This document shows, one piece after another, positions 1-11,894 of a DNA stretch of 64,000 nt. The stretch comes from Vandiemenella viatica (taxonomy: Eukaryota > Arthropoda > Insecta > Orthoptera > Morabidae): NCBI GenBank assembly GCA_031002005.1, contig JARYHS010009186.1:181500437-181564436 (forward strand), in the 5' to 3' direction. Both the position numbers and the translations under genes were made by a program. The notes below the pieces were generated by a model that searched no databases, was not told the origin of the DNA, and saw only the letters and a program-made list of their open reading frames with translations. Each line of letters opens with the position of its first letter. The stretch's first letter is position 1.

Positions 1-845
1 GAACAGTGGCACGTTGGGTAAAAGACTTCAACAAAGGTCGACAAACTGTGGCAGACATGCATCGGACAGGTTGTCCTAGCGTGTCTGAAGAAGAAGTGCA
101 TACTGTTGTCATGTTAGGGGACAACGATCAACGCCAGACAATTCATAAGCTCGCCCACAATACCGGATTAGCTCATACAACTATGCTTCGTATCCTGAAG
201 GAGTGCCTGGGCATGCAAAAAATTGCATCATGATGAGTTCCGCATGAATTGATGGAAATGCAGAAATGGATGCGTTATGACGCTGCTCAGACGCTCTTGG
301 AGCGCTATGAGCGTGAAGGAGAGGCTTTCTTACGCCGTATCGTAACACTGGATAAGACATGGGCCACATTGTACGAGCCAAAACTGAAACGCCAATCCAA
401 CGAATGACGTCATTATGGGTCGCCGCGAAAGTCGAAAGTGCGTCAGAGCCCCAGTATGGTGAAAGTTATGGTGATTCTCGTGTATGACTGTGATTGTGTT
501 ATCCTAACGCATTACGTTCCTTCACGGCAGACCGTCAATGCACAGTATTACTGTTTGTTTTTGGAGCATCACCTGTGACCAGCTTTGCGAAAGAAGCGGC
601 AACACATTCTGTGCAACCCACCCATCATTTTGTACGACAATGCGCGGGCGCATACAGCGCAAGCTGTGGCTGCTCCGTTCGGTCGATGGGACTGGGAAGT
701 ACTGTACCATCCACCATACTCCCCGGACTTAAGTCCTTGTGACTTAGATTTGATTCCGAAGATGAAGGAAACACTTTGTGGCATTCGCTTCAGAACTGTT
801 CCAGAGATTTGACAGGCAGTAGACCACTCCATCGCACCATCAACT
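1..845 (+). pseudogene. mariner (DD34D) transposase remnant, 5' end outside window
   Basis: A degenerate mariner-type transposase read left to right. The first open stretch (6-233) is the helix-turn-helix DNA-binding half, with a WVKDFNKGRQ motif. After a stop, the catalytic half continues in shifting frames: VTLDKTW near 343 (first Asp), LYDNARAHTA near 630 (second Asp) and HPPYSPDLSPCD near 705-745 (third Asp). Thirty-four residues lie between the second and third Asp, the mariner DD34D spacing. The frame ends near 812, and tail-like sequence may run to about 960. Several stops and frame shifts make it non-functional. The N-terminus and left inverted repeat lie before base 1, and I could not identify a right inverted repeat. 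Confidence 0.85.
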
Positions 846-1149
846 GAATGGGCTCTGCTAATAGTATACTATGCCTTCCACATTGCTAGCAATGGGTTCT
901 ACACAACGCTGGTTTCTACTTTGAAGGACAGTAACAGATGCTTTTGTATCGGTTGTGAATAAATGGTTGCCACTATTTAAGTTCCAACCCTCATATTAAC
1001 ATAAAAATCTGAAAATGTAGAGTCCAAATTTATGTATCCTATGACAACAGCACATCATCAATAATACATTACATATAACTGTATTAGTGTATTCACATTT
1101 TACATTTAAGAGTCCATGTTAAAATTATGCTCAGAATTCAATGTTGACA

Positions 1150-3180
1150 TAGCACATCCAGTGTAATGCTTCATTTGAAATGTGTACGAAGTCTTTTGCT
1201 TATCCCTTGAAGGCTCAAAGTATGCAGTCAAATGTCACTTGATCGATGGTTTGTTATTCCTCACCAAATTCACAATTTGGTGAATCTCTCATTCTCCATG
1301 TATGAAGAGATGTAGCAGATCTGCCAGGGCTAGACCTAACTCTGTTGAGAGCTTTGCGGGGAGGTCAAGTCCCTTTAGTGCCTCTTGATGTCAAACAGGG
1401 AGTGCCATTCTGGTGGGGCTGAGGCTATCCATTCTGATCCTTATGCTTCTTTCCCATTAAAGTTGTTGGATACAAGCTGTTTTGCAGTTTTTACTCTTTG
1501 CTTTTCAATTTAAGTCTCTGAAATTGGGTTTCCATATCATTGTGGATGGGGAGGTACAAGTTATGACAGATCTTATTTTCTTGGGCAATTAGGCAATTCT
1601 GTTGTCTTATTGTAGGCAGTTTGATGTTACTCAAAATGAACAGCCAGTACAATGGAGTTGATACATTCACTAACTATCCACACTGTCTTGTTCAAAACTA
1701 TGTCGATCGTTTTGGTGTGGGTGCTATTCATCCAGACAGATGAGCAGTACTCGGCTGCAGAATACACAAGTCTCAGTGCTGAGGTACAAATTGTGGAGCA
1801 GATGCTCCTCAGGAGGTGCCAGTTAGCTTCTGCATATTATTATTTCTAGTTCTTAGTTTTGCTTCAAGGTTGGTCAGATATTTACTGTACAACAAAGTGT
1901 GCATTGTTACATCCAAATATTTTGGGAAAGCGATTGTGTCACAGGGGAGTGCCATCAAGAAAAAACGTCAAATGAGAGATTTGCCGCCCGTCTGTTAAGA
2001 TGGATGACACTAGTTTCCATCTTGCTGGAATTGAGTACGAGACACCATTTCTTAAAATAGTTGCACAGGGTTTCGAGGTCTGTTGTTAAACTATTTTCAA
2101 TTTGCTAAATGTTATGGGATTGTTGTACTAATTCCAGATTTTGAGCATAGGAGAACTCTCTGGATTCTGTTTGAGGAATGTCAGATATATATACATTAAA
2201 AAGAAGTGGGTCAAAAACTGAGCTTTGGGGGAAGACCGTTATTCACTCTTTTTACTTTGCTCATCTTATTATCTGAGACAACCAGGAAAGTTCATTTAGC
2301 TAGCATGGTATTGATCCGACAAGTGATTCTTGTGCACTTCAGCATGTTCAGCAGTTTGTACACCATGTCCTATCGCCACACAGTATCATAGGCTGCGCAA
2401 AGGTCAGCGAATCCTGCTTCTATGAGTGGTCAAGACCAAGACCTGAGCCTCACGATTTCTTGCTGGTCTAAAACTGGCCTGTTCAACTAAAGGCTTTGGA
2501 AAATGATTGGGCTGATTCTACTGTAGATGATCCTTTCAAATAACTTGTAAGTGGTACTTAGGATTGAAATAGGTCTAAAATTCTTTGGAACATCAAGGCT
2601 TTTTCCAGGCTTCAGAATGGCTATGATCTTTGCCCATTTAAATTCAGGAGGGATGACACTTGTCTGTAGTATGTTAGTTAAGAAGTGAGCCAACCATTTT
2701 TTGGTATTTTTTGCACCGTGGATGAGGAACTCCAGGTTAACTTCATCGAAACCCAGACTCTTCAGTAAAGGGATGAGAGATTTGTAGGGACAGAGTACCT
2801 TCTTTTTAGCTGGGACAATGGTTTTTTTTTTCACTTTCCGAGTATGATATTTATTCCTGCTCACTCTAGACAGGTTGGCAAGTCAGCTTACTATTTTTTC
2901 TGGAGTGACCTGATGCTTTGCAGGGGGGTTATGCGGGATTCTGCCTACTTTTTAAGAAGATTCCACACTTTTCCGGCAGGGCTTCTTAAAATTCAAGGCT
3001 TGCACTGTGTCATTCCATTTGAGTTTACAGTCCAAATAAATGTTAATGGCTTTATGTGTTTCCTTCAAAAAACTTTGGGGGTAACTATCACAATAATGAT
3101 TCATCACACTTATGCCACAGACATGATTCTGCCACTGCCAATTTCAATAAAAAATCTTATTCCTGATTAACTGTAACCAT
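1150..3180 (-). pseudogene. non-LTR retrotransposon reverse transcriptase fossil (Jockey-like)
   Basis: Read from right to left, this is most of a reverse-transcriptase domain broken by many stops and frame shifts. The longest open part (2864-2487) carries WAKIIAILKPGKSLDVPKNF and then RPISILSTTYKLFERII, the standard fingers/palm entry of Jockey-superfamily enzymes. Below it come EQASFRPARN, AYDTVWR (motif A region), SSVFDPLLFNVYISDIPQ and, where the catalytic YADD should be, YAQN. The thumb and C-terminal tail continue to about 1250 (SPNCEFGEE). The loss of both catalytic Asp residues at YADD shows it is long dead. No endonuclease domain or poly(A) tail is visible. The upper boundary near 3180 is approximate. 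Confidence 0.85.
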
Positions 3181-3825
3181 ATTGGCCATCCTGTCTTTGC
3201 CTATGCTGAATGATGGATTATTTTCCGTGTCCTTCATATCATTAACTCTGAATTAATTTTGTTAATCTGTGAATTAACTTTTTTTACTGTGTGAAATAGT
3301 ACCTCCAAATCAGAGGTGTCTTGAATATTTTTTTTTCGGTTCATACAGATTTTTTTAAAAAAAATTGTACATAAATTGAAGAATATTTACCACTGGGGAA
3401 GATAAAAAACACAATTTCCACAAGTTTATTACTCAGCTATCTGGGTGTGAGTGCCTTCTAATCTTTTGCAAAATTCATGTCCAGACATTACCAGTACCGC
3501 TGGTACAATTGGAAAATAATTGTTAAGTTGTAAATTCAGCCATGATGAAGCTAGCAATAATCATTTCTGCCATAATCTTCAATAAAGGAGGACACAGAAC
3601 ATTACCTCAGTTTGTTTGTAGTTTGAACAGAGAGAGGAAACTTCCTAGGGCAATTATCAACCATATAAATAGACAGCATTCTCAGTTGGAGTGTGGGAGA
3701 GGGAAAGGAGAGGAGATGGAGAAAAGATTGTATGGCACAGGGAAAACTTTGTTTCTGAACAGTCTTAACCTTTAATTTCTCTATTGAGGCTATTAAAATA
3801 TTTTCATTATTTTATTCCTTTTCAG
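3181..3825. other. intronic sequence upstream of first visible ROCK exon
   Basis: AT-rich sequence with no recognisable gene or repeat. It ends in a pyrimidine-rich tract and an AG acceptor at 3824-3825. It is the 3' part of an intron whose upstream exons lie outside the window, or beyond the transposon fossils to the left. Confidence 0.6.
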
Positions 3826-4095
3826 ACACTTTACAAGACTCAAGCTCAAGAACTAAAAGAGGAGGTTGAAGAAAAGCAGCGATCAATTCAGGAGCTTGAG
3901 GAGGAGAGAGATTCATTTTCGAGGCAGCTACAGTTGGCACTTGCTCGTGCTGATAGTGAAGCACTTGCTCGTTCAATTGCTGAGGAAACTGTAGCTGACC
4001 TTGAAAAAGAGAAGACTGTAAAGGAATTGGAACATAAAGATATGTTGTCTAAGCATCGGACAGAACTCTCAAACAAGGAAATTGCTCTTAATGCG
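3826..4095 (+). CDS. Rok: ROCK exon: coiled coil / Rho-binding region
   Basis: 270 nt, phase 0 at both ends, flanked by a ttttcag acceptor and a gtaagt donor. It encodes 90 residues of charged heptad coil beginning TLYKTQAQELKEE, with SIQELEEERDSFSRQL and ETVADLEKEKTVKELEHKD. This matches the Rho-binding segment of ROCK. The frame is open upstream of the acceptor only by chance. Confidence 0.93.
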
Positions 4096-7000
4096 GTAAG
4101 TTGTTCTACCTTACTTCCATACAAATAAGCCTGTGTATGAGCAACGTTAATAAATGATTTAAGTCTAATACAATTTTATAATTATTTACAGGCAAAGGAT
4201 AGAGAACTGGATTACAAGAAGACTGTAGAACAGCTGGTTAAAGAAAAAGATGAGTTGAACCATCAGTTGAAGATAATGCAGCAAAGTAAGTATTGACAGA
4301 AGTAATTGTTAACTATTGTTAAATTCAGCTATCTGAATTGCACAACTTTCTTTGATAGGGTGATCTGAGAAGTTCTCATTCTTAACCCTAAACGATTCTT
4401 TAGATTATCTTATATTTAAATCACAAATCAATTTACCGACCGTAAGAAGAAACCGTTTACGATATAGTCATCCAATTTTCATGAAATGTTACTTAGCTGG
4501 ATCCGCCATCTGTAATCGACTTAGAGAATTTCTCTGATCACTTTAATTTACTTGCTGTTACTCCATGTATTAATCATTAAAAATATTGATTTTATATGTT
4601 CAGTTTTCTGATGCAGTGTTAATTCATTTCACACTCCTGTAAAAGGTTCTTTTGCAACATTGTTTTGGTTTTACGACATAATCGATTATTTTCATAATCC
4701 TACAAAATAACCTTGATTCTTCAGTATTGGTATTACAATGTTGTGGTATAGTTGGGGTTGGTTATTGGGAATTCTATAGTTATTACCTTGCCCCCTATCA
4801 CCTTTTTGATTGATTTTAATAATTTTGTTGATTTAATCCATCTAATATTTTTATCTGAATGATATGAAGTGGGTGTGAAATGATATATTGTCGTTTACCA
4901 GTAAGAAATTCATAAACTGATAATTTATTGAATTAACTTTGTAAGCCTACAGATGTCAGTGTATTTACAATTACTGAAACACATAAATAATCATTGGTTT
5001 GGTAAAAATAACACCAAGTCTTACAATTGAGCCTGAAAATGTTAATAACAAACAGAAGTTATGAAAAGTTCATGTAAAATTCAGTCACGATGTCATTGAA
5101 ACAAAAGCTAAAATGAAAAGTGTACATATAAAGTTAAAATGAAAAATCAAATACTTTCTAAATGGATCATAGTACAAACAGAACTTTTCAAGGAACAAAT
5201 GTCTTTGTTGTACTGTAACAAGATACTAGTTCTTGATCAATAGGAAAAATAGATAAAGCATTTCCTTATTTCATCCATTTGCGCACGGTGGTTTAACAAA
5301 GCTCAGAATGCTTGTTGGAGAGTGATTCTCTTAATCAAACAGATTACTCTGCCCAGAGCCATTAGGGAGGTCAAGGAAAGTGCACACTGAGTTCTTTCAG
5401 TTGACAGAATAGCTTTACATTTTTTTAATTGTTATAGGTTTCTGTGCATATGCTCACAGATGGTGATAGTGTTGTGTTAGAACATGATGAAGCAAGCTTC
5501 CTTCATACAGCAGCAAGAACACCGTGAGCCCAAATATGGCTCAGATGGTACTCCTTGGAGCAGGCAGCTCTTGTATCAAATCGCAAACACCTGAGCACTG
5601 TGATGACAATGATGTGACTTCTCACTCAAAAAGTCAGTGACGCAAGACCCCTGGATGATGTTCGTCTCACAACATCTCGGCTCAGAGGCTCCTTCCAGTT
5701 TTTCTCTAATGCCAATCCATAGTCACGTAATACATGTGGAAATGGAATTCATCAAACATCTAATTACCAATTTCTAACAGCATCATTCATTGGATTTTTA
5801 CTCAGGAATTTTCAACCATATGATTCATACACATATTCAAGATAGCTGCCTTGCATCGGTAATGTTAACTGTTTTTCTATTTGACTCCCACCAGCAAAAT
5901 TTCCATCTGTGAGCCCGGGAATTTTCTACAGGCACTAGCAACAGATTTGCCAGCCAAATTGTTAGCTTGACTTACAGGTTCTTAGGGAATACATAGGCAT
6001 ACCCGCACTCGGTGCGGAGATAAGCAGCTGGCTTCCCTTTCCACTTTCTACTGTACCGTCACCAAAGGTCGTGTTCACTCAGGTATCCGGTGGTCCCATT
6101 AAAAGGCTTTGACTGTCCTTGGATTCAGCATATCATCTGGCCAGCCTTTAACATTCTCCCGCAAATATTAAAATCCTTTAAATATTAACATCTTAGTCCA
6201 CAAATACCCTCCGTTAGACTCTCCAAAAGCACCATATGGATCTTATCCTTGTAATAGACCCAGCTGTAAAACCTGCAGCATGCTTCCACCCACCACTACA
6301 TATTCCAACTCCACCACAGGAGAAACTTTCCCATTATTGGACATGCCACCTGTTCAACCACTCATCTTATATACCAACTAACTTGCCGCTATTGCACCAG
6401 TTCTTACATAGGTCTCACCACACAGCCACTCTCTGTTAGAATGAGTGGCCACAGACAAACAGTCCATACTCGCAACCTGTACCTTCCAGTACCAGCACAT
6501 GCCAATAGCCATGATTCCAACAACCTCAACAACTGTTTTACTGTGAGAGCAGTCAGAGTTTTCCCTGCCAGCACCACTGCAGCAGAACTCCGGAGATGGG
6601 AACTAGCGTACCAGAATATCCTGGATACGAGACCCCCACCTGGACTTAACCACCGTTAAAATCCAATTAACCCATCACTACTTTTTTTTTCCGCCATGTT
6701 TATACCGTACCATTACTACATTTGCTCATTTTACCATCGCCTGCCAAAATATTAAATATATTATATGACATTGAATACCGATATCAATAGTCTACTCCTT
6801 ATCCATCCCCCCCCTCCCCTTCCCACCACTACACGGTTAGTCATTAGGTAACGTTCGTTGTGCACACACGTTCCGAGCCTAATGGCCCGTTTTTCTATTT
6901 GTGAGCAAGGCAGATGCCAAAATATTTTGTAGTTGTTTGCAGGCATTAGTGTTCTCTCATCGCATCCGTCCACTTTGGTATGTGGTGGGTTAATTTCCCT

Positions 7001-10000
7001 TTCTTTTCTTATTTAAATATTAATTGGTATTATTATTTAAATATTGTGCAAGCAGTCTGATCCAGCAGTCTCATTACAATGTCAGTGACAATGGGATTAA
7101 GTTTGCTTTATGCAGTGTTCAAGGGATGGATTGTAGTATTCTTATCTGTCATTAGGGATTGCTGGTTTTTATACTATTGTTATCACCAATGTTTGCGCTT
7201 TCTGTGCTTTCATAAGCATTTCTGATGACAGGCTGTTACCTGCACATTTGTAATTAAAAAAAGGTTGTAATATCTTTTTTGTTAGTATCCAAATGTTTTA
7301 TATATCCTTTCAGACTATTTGTCTACTTCAGGGTTAATTAAAACCATTGCCTGAGCTTTAACAATGACCGTTGCCTTCTGATACTGGTTATTTTCAAACA
7401 ACTCGGTCACCACACGATTGAAATACACCTCAAACATGAAAGGTAGGAGCAAAAATAAAGTGCACTGCACACATTTTAGACTCTCCATGAAAATTGTAAT
7501 CTTTAGAAAGTTCTTATGCAAAAGTTTGGTACCAGATTCAAAGATTTTTCGGATAAGGCAATCACACTTATCGATTGCAAGTTCAGCACATGCACAAGAC
7601 AAACTCTCATCCACTCCCCTTACTAGGATGAAAGTGAAACTATTGCATACTAAAGCTTGCAGTTAACACCTAATACGGGTGGCACGGTTCCACCAGCTTC
7701 TAAGAAAAACTGCCCTCCTTTATCACACAAGCTGACCTCTCTGAAATCTGCTGGAAGACTGTGCACCAGCCAAGATGGATACCTTCTATTTATTAAATCA
7801 GTTGACTTTGTGATGTCAGTTTGCCACTTTGAAAATTAATATCTAGATAAGTACTGAGTATTATGCCCTGTATAATTACAGTACATATGTGCCTTCGAGT
7901 AGCTTACTCTACCTGTGGAGGCTTCTATTGAATTTATTACCGATTCTTTCACGTCGTCATTCTTGGTGCCTGTTCCAATTTGTCTGCAATAACTTTCAAA
8001 AATTTGATTTATCTTGCCAAAGCCTTAAACTTTCCAATAAAACTAATACATAACTTTAACCCTCTTGATTTTATTTATCTTTTGAAACTAATTTCCTGTT
8101 TCTGCCTTCTTTATTTATTTATTTTTTCTTTCAATTAAAAATCCCACTTATACTTTCCCTAATTAATTAATGTTCAAAACATTGTAGAGTATGCTGACTA
8201 ACTACAGCTAGTGTTAAAGGATCTACCATAACTTTTGTGTTTACTAGTTATTTCGAATCTTAGGTTCAGCTTCCTCTGATCTCATGGGTTAACAACATCA
8301 ACAAATCAAAATATCTTCAAAACTAAATTTTTCTGAGTATGGTACATACACTTTAAAATGACTCTCATAATAAGTTTTAGCAGTGAAAATGAAACGAAAA
8401 CCGTTGTACTTGAAAACCTACTCCAACTAAAATTTCTTTCACAAAGGCAGTCTTAAAATCGGGCTATAAGGTATTTCGCTGCTGGAGGTAGCTAGTAGAT
8501 ATGCTTTTCTGGACGAGGGTGGTTTGCAAAGTTTCCAACCTCAACGTGAAGATGGCAGCACTCGTAAATAAAAGCTAGTGAATTTCGTTGTTTATCTGTT
8601 GACAGTTACTCACCAAAGTTTCAGCCATTTTGGACGTGCAGTTGTTATGTAACAGTCGTTTGAGTGAGTGTTTTTGTGAAAATGGACAAAATCGAGTATC
8701 AAGCTGTCATTAAATATTTGTTTTTGAAAGGCAATATGCCCAAAGATGAGTTGGATTCTGTGTATGGGGACTCTGCACCATCACTTATCACAGTGAAATT
8801 TTGGGCAGCTGAATTTAAACGTGGCTGTAAGAGCTTGGGAGACGATGAACGTTTGGGACGTCAAAAAACTGCAACTACTGACGAAAACATCGCCAAAGTT
8901 CACCAATTGGTGCTAGACGACCGCCGAATTAAAGAGAGAGAGATAGCAGAGGTTATGAACATTTCAAAAGAACATCTTTGTTACATATTAAATCAACATT
9001 TAGGTATGAGAAAGCTGTCCGCACGTTGGGTGCCGCGTTTGCTCACATTATACCAAAAACGTGTTCGAATGAACATTTCCAATGCTCTGTTGGCGCAGTT
9101 TAGGCACAATAAATCCGAGTTTTGGTGCCATTTAATTACTGTAGATGAAACTTGGATACACCATTATACGCCCGAAACAAAAATACAGTTCAAACAGTGG
9201 ACTGCAAAGGGGGAACCGGCTCCAAAAAAAAGCAAAAATTGTTGGTTTTTTTTTTTCGGCTGGGAAAGTGTTGGCGACTGTTTGGGATAGTCATGGAGTT
9301 ATTTTAATCAATTACCTTCAAAAAGGAAAAACCATTACAGGAGCATACTACGCATCATTACTTGACAAGCTGAAGGCAGAACTTGCAGAAAAATGGCCAC
9401 ATTTGCAGAAAAAGAAAATCCTGTTTCACCATGACAACGCACTGTCTCACACCTCAGCAGTTGCCATGGCGAAAATTCACGAATTACGGTTTGAACTGCT
9501 TGACCATCCACCTTACTCACCAGATCTAGCCCCAAAGCGACTTCTTTTTGTTCCCTCATCTAAAAATTTCGCTCGGAGGACAGAGATTTTCATCAAATGA
9601 AGAGGCAATCACCTTCATGAATAATTATTTTGCAGAGAAAAACGCCAAGTACTATTTGGATGTGTTACAGAGATGGGAGCATCGCTGGGAGAAGTGTGTC
9701 GAGTTACAAGGAGACTGTTGAAAAATAAAAAAATAAAAATTCAGAAAAAATATCTCGTATCTTTGTTAGGTCAGAAACTTTTCAGACCACCCTCGTACTT
9801 GTTTTCTGGATTAAACCTAACCCTGAATGGTTTTAACAAGTTTATAGACATATTACAATCCCCCTACTAGAAGATATTGCAATAGTATTAAAACAAGACT
9901 TAAATCATGGGTTGCATTTTTTATCTTCAGTAAAATAATATTTTTTAGGTGGATAGAATAGTCCACCAAAGTAAAGGATGTTAAGTGAAAATGATGTTGT

Positions 10001-11848
10001 TCTGCAGAGTGTAACAGGGACACTTCCTTAATTTAAAAATGAATAATACAAACAGTACAGGATATTTCAGCTTAATTCTTTTCCCAAGTTACGTTTAAAG
10101 TTTTTATTTGTTACTAGCTGATACCCGCGACTTTGTACGCATGAATTAAGAATTGCTTTGCCAGAATTTAATATAAAAAATTGTTCGTAACGAAGGATTG
10201 GTCACAAACAACACTGAGTTGGCAAAATATGACAGGAAAACCATCACTATATCATTCTACCGCCGAACGTATCTCTTGAAGAGAATCAATTTCCAACATA
10301 TTTAAAAACAGAAAAACAAACGAAGATGATGTGGGGGAGGGGGGGTGTTAACTAAGGTCAGTGTTATTTCAGTGTTCTCTTCTTCTTTCTTCAGCATGAG
10401 CAACCGATTCTTGCGTTCTAATAACTTTAGCTGCTCGTGCTCTGTTAGGCCAACTTAGGCCAATTTACGCCCGCAAGGCATGTCAATAAAGAAGGCTAAA
10501 AGAAACTGGTGCCAGAAACATTTAAGCAGACAAAAACTAATAGGACAGGGAAAATCGACATCTGTACTAAATAATATGTTTTTTCTCTAAATGAAATTTA
10601 TTAACAAATTATACACTAACATAATGAGCGAGAAGAACAACATGAGCAACCAACATAACATTACAGACTAACACACACATCCGTCTCTCTGTCACCATTC
10701 GATAATTCTCAAAATTTTGTGACTACAATTGTTAATCAAACCGGAAAAAAAAGGGTCCCGTGGCCCTTCCTACAGATTTTCTTGTCAAATTCCGTCAATA
10801 TCGGTAGAGGCATTTAGTCGTTAAAATGTAACAAAAGACAGAGACTTGCTTCCGCATTTATAGTATTATTACTGCATATCACACACACACACACTGACTG
10901 CAAATCAGCCCTGAGGGATCAATATAACGTAAAAAAAAATGTACACCTACAGCATTGTAAGACTACCTACGATTTGCCACGCATTGCCCCCCTAACTTTG
11001 TGATATCTACAGTAACATTCAATCCGAATAACCAACAGTCCAGGTGTGACTCTTACGATCAAAAACAATTTTTAAAAATCTTAGCCTCCATGGAGATTTG
11101 AACCGGAGACCACGACCCAAACATTAGTAAGCCAGCGCTTTAGCCACTGAGCTACATGACCGCTACATGGAAAAACAGTAGCATACATACATACATACGT
11201 ACATACATACATACATACACACACATACATACATACATACATACATACATACATACATACATACATACATACATCTATCTTTATATATATAGATATTACT
11301 GCAGATCACAACCACACTGACTGCAAATTACCCATGAGGGATTAATATAACCTAAAAAAATGTACATCTATAGCATTGCAAGACTACCTTCGAATTGCCT
11401 CGCATTGCACCCCTAACTTTGTGATATCTATAGTTTAACATTCAATCCGAATAACCGACGGCTCAGGCGTGACTCTTACGATCAAAAACAATTTTTAAAA
11501 ATATTAACCTCGACGGAGATTTGAACCGGAGACCACAACCCTAACATAAGTAAGCAAGAGCTCTAACCACTCAGCTACCTAGCCGCTACACTAAAAAACA
11601 GTACAGAGACCTCCATATCGAACGAGTCTGTCTATTGCCATTCAGTAATATTTTTAAATTATAAGACAGCATGTATTATTTATACAGATAATTTTTCAAC
11701 CAAATGTAGACAGTATTTTTCTTCTTGTTTCAAAGGATAAGTGTGCTAAGTTTTATCGAGATCGGGTGAAAACTGTGGATTTGTATGAAGAACAAACAAA
11801 CAAACAAACATACAAACATACAAACATACATACATACATACATACATA

Positions 11849-11894
<46 letters not shown>

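Noticed and set aside
7215..7250. CTGATGA followed by a CAGG/CCTG hairpin, hammerhead-like
   Set aside because: No GAAA after the hairpin, no second copy and no helix partners.
11080..11165. Apparent tRNA gene on the minus strand
   Set aside because: Boxes A and B are good, but the acceptor stem does not pair and a sister unit lies nearby; best seen as a tRNA-derived repeat.
11081..11266. Minus-strand open frame MYVCMYVCMYVC
   Set aside because: Pure CATA microsatellite plus the tRNA-like repeat unit.
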